A DNA stretch of 32,446 bases from the NCBI GenBank assembly GCA_021648285.1, contig JAKITC010000019.1:1-32446 (forward strand), read 5' to 3'. The notes under the pieces are model-generated. The model saw nothing but the letters and a program-made list of their open reading frames with translations, was not told where the DNA came from and did no database searches. Shown here piece by piece: positions 27,916 through 32,446 of the stretch (position 1 is its first letter; every line of letters begins with the position of its first letter). The translations under genes were made by a program, and so were the position numbers. The stretch comes from Sulfurimonas sp. (GTDB lineage Bacteria; Campylobacterota; Campylobacteria; Campylobacterales; Sulfurimonadaceae).

Positions 27916-28550
27916 TAGTAAGTAATCCCCCAAACTGAGATATCAAGATTTGTATCTAAATCATCCTGTGCTTTAATACTAAAATCATGTAAATCTACAA
28001 CTAGTTCACTTCTCTCAAGAGAGCTGATGAACTTTACAGTGTTAGAGTAGTTACCTTTAATTTGAAGGGCTATATCTAATACATGTCCAAAAGATTCAGT
28101 GTTTTTTGCATAACTATTTGTAAAATTAATTATCTTTATGTTGTGTTTTTTAGCATTTATTGATATGGAATTAAGATACTCACCCCATCTTACTTCATCA
28201 TATATAAGTGATGATATAGTCTCTATCTTATCTTTGATATATTGGTTGTTTTCTTTCATAACAACTAATTGGGCTTCCAGATTTTTTATGTTCATGTCAA
28301 GTTTGTCTATCTTTGCCTGTGGGTTTACCTTTAAGTACATATTATCTACATTAATCTTTGCTTTTACATCTATAACCTTTTTTTTGGCAGCATTAAATTC
28401 ATTTAATGATGAATCATAAAAAGGATAAGCCAAACCAGCAGCAAGACCAAATATTATGATGTAAACCATATAAGTATCTTTTTGAGATTTCTCTTTAAAG
28501 AAACTATCAATTCTTTGTAAATACTCTTCTAATATTAATTTAAAGTTCAT
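27915..28550 (-). CDS. mshJ: PilO/MshJ-like inner-membrane protein
   Basis: Assembly-platform component (211 aa). A short cytoplasmic N-terminus, one membrane helix at about 28-46 (YMVYIIIFGLAAGLAYPFY), a periplasmic coiled coil at about 50-110, and a ferredoxin-like C-terminal domain (INFTNSYAKN, LQIKGNYSNTVKFISSLERSELVVDLHDF) give the standard PilO/MshJ/GspM layout. It overlaps the preceding MshI-like gene by 4 nt and the following MshK-like gene by 1 nt. The family call is from architecture and context rather than strong motifs. Confidence 0.82.
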   Translation of the reverse strand: MNFKLILEEYLQRIDSFFKEKSQKDTYMVYIIIFGLAAGLAYPFYDSSLNEFNAAKKKVIDVKAKINVDNMYLKVNPQAKIDKLDMNIKNLEAQLVVMKENNQYIKDKIETISSLIYDEVRWGEYLNSISINAKKHNIKIINFTNSYAKNTESFGHVLDIALQIKGNYSNTVKFISSLERSELVVDLHDFSIKAQDDLDTNLDISVWGITY

Positions 28551-30103
28551 AATAAATTTACCCTTAATTCACCAAAGTATAATTTTGATTCCTTTCTAAA
28601 TGATATTTCATCTATAGAAAAATGAAATTTACCCTCATATGTTCTAGTTAAATATTTAACTAAATTAGTGATCTTTTTATCATTAGAAGATACCAAACCA
28701 AATTTTAACTGTTTTGCCGTACCTATCTTTTTGTCAGGTTTAGCACTTTCGCTATATGACATAGATTCGACCTTGACTCTGTATCTATTTAAATCTTTTG
28801 TTAATTTGTATAAAAGATTTGCTTTCACAGGATAGTTGACTTTAACATCATGAATTTTAATAAGTGTGTTTTTCTTTTGAATATACTCATCTTTTTCATT
28901 GTTAAACAGTGTTAAAACTTTATGTTTGTCAGCCTCTTTGTTTTTTATAGTTGCTTCTCTGGTTATCTTAATATTATGAAGCTCTTTATAATCCTCATTT
29001 AAAAGGTCATATTGTACATTTTGTGCATAAGTTAGTGTCCAGTATGATACTGGGTATATAAAAGCAAGTATTAGTGAAGCTACAGCAAGTAAAATAGCTT
29101 TCCCACTATCTCTTTGAATAAATTTTGGAGGACGATGATAAATCGTGAAATTACATTCATACTTCTCTTCCTGTGGAAGAGACACATATACATGCATAAG
29201 AGCATGAAGCTGATCCATATGACTTTCGCTGCTTTCAAACCCGTAATCAAAGTTAAAATCGCTACTTTTAATGCCAAGTTCAACTTCTGACAATTCATCA
29301 AGTTTAGTAACCGTAGATATTTGAGAATCAATATATATAGTATCTATTTTTTCTACATCTAAGGCTCTTTTTACATATGTTAAGACATCGCTTATATTCG
29401 CAAAAATTTCTTTATATAGTTTGATGAAGTGTTCTTTATAACTGCTTTGTGTAGTTTTAAGGTTTCCATTTGAGAGAAAATCAATGAACTCCTCATATTC
29501 TACTCTCTCTCCATATATTTCACAAAATCTTTCGTGCATCTGTAAAAAAGAGTAGTTTATGGATTTTGTATATATAAACTCTTTATTATTGTATATGGTA
29601 ATAAAAGTATCATTCTCTTGAAAATATATAAAACAGTGAACACCGCTATCTTCTATAATGTCTTTTGAATATAATGACTTTAGTAACAACGGTGAGGGGA
29701 TAATATAGTCAAAATATTTAATTTTTTCTATGGCATCTTTAAAAACATCTGTAATTTCTGCAGGATTAATTATAAATATATGAAAGTTTCTGTTCTCTTC
29801 TTCTAAATCATTAGATGTTTCAATATATTGTATTTGATACATTACAGCTTGATCAAGTCCCAACTCATCATATGCTTTGTTGTAAATAGCATCATATAAG
29901 TCTTCATCAGGAATATTCTTACTAATAGCAATCTGACTGTTTATAAAGCCTTTTGTATTTAGATAAGATATTGTGTATTGTTCTTTAGAGAAGGTTGGAG
30001 ATGTCGTTTCACTTAAAAAACTTGAAATCGCACTAATATATATGTTTTTGTATGGATTTACAGAAAGCACATTTGAAAAAGATCGCTGCTCTTGTTTACT
30101 CAT
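28547..30103 (-). CDS. mshI: MshI-like protein: PilM-like plus PilN-like fusion
   Basis: A 518 aa fusion. Residues about 1-330 are cytoplasmic and resemble an actin-like PilM/GspL domain in layout (HCFIYFQENDTFITIYNNKEFIYTK; later IDTIYIDSQIS), though nucleotide-binding motifs look degenerate. One membrane helix at about 335-359 (ILLAVASLILAFIYPVSYW) is followed by a periplasmic coiled coil and a PilN-like ferredoxin domain (LLYKLTKDLNRYRVKVESMSYS). Start chosen at ATG 30103, preceded by AGGA at 10 nt; a longer frame to 30196 exists but its first 31 residues overlap the upstream gene. It begins 10 nt after the csd4-like gene. Confidence 0.82.
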   Translation of the reverse strand: MSKQEQRSFSNVLSVNPYKNIYISAISSFLSETTSPTFSKEQYTISYLNTKGFINSQIAISKNIPDEDLYDAIYNKAYDELGLDQAVMYQIQYIETSNDLEEENRNFHIFIINPAEITDVFKDAIEKIKYFDYIIPSPLLLKSLYSKDIIEDSGVHCFIYFQENDTFITIYNNKEFIYTKSINYSFLQMHERFCEIYGERVEYEEFIDFLSNGNLKTTQSSYKEHFIKLYKEIFANISDVLTYVKRALDVEKIDTIYIDSQISTVTKLDELSEVELGIKSSDFNFDYGFESSESHMDQLHALMHVYVSLPQEEKYECNFTIYHRPPKFIQRDSGKAILLAVASLILAFIYPVSYWTLTYAQNVQYDLLNEDYKELHNIKITREATIKNKEADKHKVLTLFNNEKDEYIQKKNTLIKIHDVKVNYPVKANLLYKLTKDLNRYRVKVESMSYSESAKPDKKIGTAKQLKFGLVSSNDKKITNLVKYLTRTYEGKFHFSIDEISFRKESKLYFGELRVNLL

Positions 30104-30113
30104 TAATAAAATC

Positions 30114-31415
30114 CTATTTAAAATGAACCTTTGACATGGAACAAAATTCATTATTTTTATAAAACTCAACCCTGTAGATTTTATTGGACTTATCAAGAGA
30201 GAACCTTTTGTTTAAGTCCTTAAGCCCAATGCTTACTCCACTTTCACTATGGTGTATCTTTGATGTGTATCCAATTACATTTACACGGAAATCATCTTTT
30301 TTAACAATGTTAAAATCGTCATTAACGATAATATCTGAAGTTTTATTTAATGAAACTAGGTTTCCATCAATAATAACATCAAATTTTTCAGTACATGTTT
30401 TCGCCATTTGAAAGTATTGTGGCCTAAATGTTAGAACTTTTTTATTGCCAATATATGCAGTAAAACGCTTACCATTTTTCACAATGCTTCCTAATGGATT
30501 AGAAAACTTAAATACGTTATTCCTCAATTTTATCGGAATAAAGCTTAAAGATTTTTTTATATTGAATAAATTTAGAAAAAAGTTGTTATTTATGTTTAAA
30601 CTGCCGTAATTGCCCAGTATATTAGCGATATTCCTTTCGTTGAATTCGAATTTCCTTGTAAAAGTAATACCCATAATATTCATAAATTCTTCTATTGCAA
30701 GAAGTTGATAAAATACCTTTTGAGATAGTGAAGATAGATTTTTACTGCTTTCTATCGCAAAAGCTGGTTTGTTGTTTGTTACAGCAAAGTATGTTAGTGA
30801 CAGTTGCATCGCTTCATCATCAAATTTTGTATTCGTATTTCTAATGTCAAAACTATGATGCTCTTTTAAAAGTTTTTTATTCATTCTTTCTTTTACATCA
30901 AGTGCAATGGAGTTTAAATTTCCAAACGGTTGATCTTGGTTAAGAAGGTTACATTGGTCAATTACACATGTCTGTCCCCACGCGTTTGGATTAAATATTT
31001 TACCGTGATTCTCTTTTCTATAAAATCCATGTCCATCATGTAAATTCAATACTAGTGAGACTTTTTTTTCTAAAATGATATTTTTAATATCATTTATTGT
31101 CTTTGCATCTTTATCATTTTTTTTTAGCGTAGAAAATTTTCTATTCATGTCTCCATAAATACCTCTTCGATTTCTTTGAATACTTTTTTGATTTAGATTT
31201 GGGACTATCCATAGATTTTTAGATGTTATTTCGTAGTGAGTTGCTAATATAGAAGCTGCAAAATACGCACCTGGCTCATCACCATGTATTCCCGCTATAA
31301 CTAACAGTGTTGTGTTTGAATCGGGGTTCTCTTTTTTTATTAGCTGTATATTTGCAGAGATAGAAGCACTCAAGCATGTAAGAACTAATACTATTTTAAT
31401 CCATCGGAATTTCAT
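30114..31415 (-). CDS. csd4: Csd4/Pgp1-like M14 zinc D,L-carboxypeptidase
   Basis: Periplasmic peptidase that trims muropeptide tripeptides to dipeptides; in Helicobacter (Csd4) and Campylobacter (Pgp1) it is needed for helical shape. Signal peptide 1-21 (ending SASISA). Zinc ligands are His44 and Glu47 (AGIHGDEPGAYF) and His126 (LNLHDGHGFY), with catalytic Glu222 (FAIESSKN). These positions match those I recall for H. pylori Csd4 (Gln46, Glu49, His128, Glu222) almost exactly, except that the unusual Gln is a canonical His here. At 433 aa the length equals Csd4, so the C-terminal domains are retained. It starts 9 nt after the csd6-like frame and is followed by the msh genes. Confidence 0.9.
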   Translation of the reverse strand: MKFRWIKIVLVLTCLSASISANIQLIKKENPDSNTTLLVIAGIHGDEPGAYFAASILATHYEITSKNLWIVPNLNQKSIQRNRRGIYGDMNRKFSTLKKNDKDAKTINDIKNIILEKKVSLVLNLHDGHGFYRKENHGKIFNPNAWGQTCVIDQCNLLNQDQPFGNLNSIALDVKERMNKKLLKEHHSFDIRNTNTKFDDEAMQLSLTYFAVTNNKPAFAIESSKNLSSLSQKVFYQLLAIEEFMNIMGITFTRKFEFNERNIANILGNYGSLNINNNFFLNLFNIKKSLSFIPIKLRNNVFKFSNPLGSIVKNGKRFTAYIGNKKVLTFRPQYFQMAKTCTEKFDVIIDGNLVSLNKTSDIIVNDDFNIVKKDDFRVNVIGYTSKIHHSESGVSIGLKDLNKRFSLDKSNKIYRVEFYKNNEFCSMSKVHFK

Positions 31416-31424
31416 TGATTACTT

Positions 31425-32210
31425 CTATTTTTCTGTTAAGATTTTTATTTTTTTATTTTTATCAACTGTAACTATTAAAGTTTTATTGCCGGTAAACTCA
31501 AATGTATCAGATTTATAAAACTCTTTAAATGTTATTTGAAAAACGTTATCACTGTTTGGATATGGCACAATATTTATATTGTTAAATATTATACTTTTTT
31601 TCTCAATCTTTCTAAAAATTCTTGTTTTGTAATTTTTAAATTTTGTAATATTCATTCCATCATTTCTTATGAATTCATTGGAATAAAAATCAAGGTAACT
31701 ACCTATATCATTATAAAGCCAAGCATATCTCCAAGAAAAAAATTGTGAAAGTATTGATGTGAGCATTTTTTTAGAGATATTTTTTTTAATTTTAGAGTTA
31801 TTTATAATAAGAAGAGTCTTTGATATGTCAATATTGTTATCTAAACACTCAATATTAGGATTGTTTATAGCTATGCAACCTCTTGTAAATTCATCTCTTG
31901 TTTGTTCTAAAGGAAGTCCATGTATCCATATACCAGAACCATTTTTTCCTCTGTAAGAGTCATATACGTTTGGATATGATGTAACAAACGCCAAAGGACC
32001 ATAGAATGAGTCTAGGTTAGTGTCTTTGGATAGCTTTTTTACTATTTCATATATTCCAACTGGTGTTTTTAGATCACCTTCTTTTATTTTATCGCCTTTT
32101 CCTTTTCCAGTGAATGCACTATACTCTGTTCTAAGCTTAAATGTTGAATTTTTATCTGTTGAGTAAAAATTAAATACTGATATTACTAAAGAAACACGAT
32201 TTCGGTTCGA
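31425..32210 (-). pseudogene. csd6: Csd6/Pgp2-like L,D-peptidase, 5'-truncated
   Basis: YkuD-fold enzyme; Csd6/Pgp2 trims muropeptide tetrapeptides to tripeptides, the step before Csd4, for helical cell shape. Intact parts: YSAFTGKGKGDKIKEGDLKTPVGIYEI, the catalytic GIWIHG histidine and TRGCIAINN with the nucleophile Cys, then a C-terminal NTF2-like domain (SQFFSWRYAWLYNDIGSYLDFYS) diagnostic of this family. The frame stays open from 32210 but has no ATG, GTG or TTG before an internal TTG at 31994 inside the catalytic domain. Roughly 60-70 N-terminal residues including the signal peptide are missing, cut by foreign-looking sequence at about 32190-32210. The exact breakpoint is unknown. Probably inactive or mislocalised. 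Confidence 0.85.
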
Positions 32211-32446
32211 TTAATACAATACTCAAAGAGCCCAACATGGATGACTCTCTTCTGGTCAACAGGGAAAGTAAGCAAGATGACACAAACCGAACTTTATATT
32301 TACCGAACGTCTTTATTTTTCTGTAATGATTCTAATTAATTGCTAGACTCTTAATACTCATGGATATTACCGAAAAAAATAATTCAATCCCTAACCTGTC
32401 CGTGCTGGCGCAATCAGACAAGCTGCAGCTGCTTTATCACCAGTCG
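32190..32446. other. Foreign-looking segment at the window edge
   Basis: From about 32190 the sequence no longer continues the csd6-like gene. The 150 nt before the final reading frame contain the related motifs TTCGGTTCG (32201-32209), AAACCGAAC (about 32284-32292) and TACCGAACG (32301-32309), partly inverted relative to each other. The last about 60 bases are clearly richer in GC than the rest of the window. Candidates are the end of a mobile element, a horizontally acquired gene or an assembly chimera. No transposase motif can be read in so short a stretch. Confidence 0.55.
32360..32446 (+). CDS. Start of an unidentified protein, cut by window end
   Basis: Open frame of 29 codons from ATG 32360 to the window edge (MDITEKNNSI, then SVLAQSDKLQLLYHQS). 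No clear Shine-Dalgarno precedes it. Codon choice (CTG, GCG, TCC, CAG) differs from all other genes here. The ending KLQLLYHQS recalls the stretch just before the first membrane helix in some GGDEF/EAL or hybrid histidine-kinase proteins, but 29 residues are too few to assign; a transposase is also possible. Confidence 0.35.
   Translation, partial: MDITEKNNSIPNLSVLAQSDKLQLLYHQS

Noticed and set aside
30104..30196. Longer N-terminus for the MshI-like protein
   Set aside because: The extra 31 residues overlap the end of the csd4-like gene in another frame and read as its shadow; ATG 30103 has a proper ribosome binding site.
32190..32446. Confident insertion sequence call with defined inverted repeat
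   Set aside because: Only one edge is in the window, no transposase motif can be read, and the CCGAAC-type motifs are short; a mobile element is only one of three explanations.

Overview
The window is a low-GC, gene-dense chromosomal segment from a Campylobacterota (Epsilonproteobacteria) bacterium, most like Sulfurimonas or Sulfuricurvum. The pointers are protein style, paired b and b' ATP synthase subunits without atpB/atpE nearby, a ProB without PUA domain, and a gene order (proB-fmt-birA-parA-parB-atpF'FHAGDC-tolQRAB-pal-cpoB-slyD-fabD-mtnN-ttcA) that matches, from memory, the Cj0097-Cj0118 block of Campylobacter jejuni. Identifications rest on motifs and context read by eye; no database search was possible.

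Left two thirds (1-20734, almost all + strand). A 5'-truncated proB, then fmt, birA, parA and parB overlap or abut. A promoter at about 3771 begins the ATP synthase run. The Tol-Pal envelope system follows directly, with its own promoter before pal. Next come slyD, a small degenerate AAA/Fis-type protein whose start lies inside slyD, fabD, a stand-alone nitrilase-family amidohydrolase, mtnN (also the likely futalosine-pathway nucleosidase) and a TtcA-like PP-loop enzyme lacking one expected cluster cysteine. An unrecognised minus-strand gene, yebC and yigZ end this part. Three intergenic gaps (15409-15522, 17915-17996, 20036-20152) hold strong inverted repeats.

Right third (20719-32210, all minus strand). 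Read 5' to 3' on the minus strand this is one tightly packed, probably co-transcribed set: a Csd6/Pgp2-like L,D-peptidase (5'-truncated), a Csd4/Pgp1-like M14 carboxypeptidase, then a PilM-PilN-like fusion (MshI), PilO-like (MshJ), MshK-like, MshL secretin, MshM/ExeA ATPase, a TPR membrane protein (MshN position), a small exported protein, MshE ATPase and MshG platform protein. The order follows the Vibrio MSHA pilus operon, and its second half matches the C. jejuni Cts transformation operon (ctsR-D-P-X-E-F). No pilin, prepilin peptidase or PilT is present. The linkage of helical-shape peptidoglycan peptidases to a type IV pilus/competence machine is the most interesting biology here.

Right edge (about 32190-32446). 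The csd6 reading frame loses its start at a junction with sequence of different composition. The last 87 bases open a new, relatively GC-rich reading frame. This could be a mobile element, a transferred gene or an assembly chimera, and the sequence alone does not decide.
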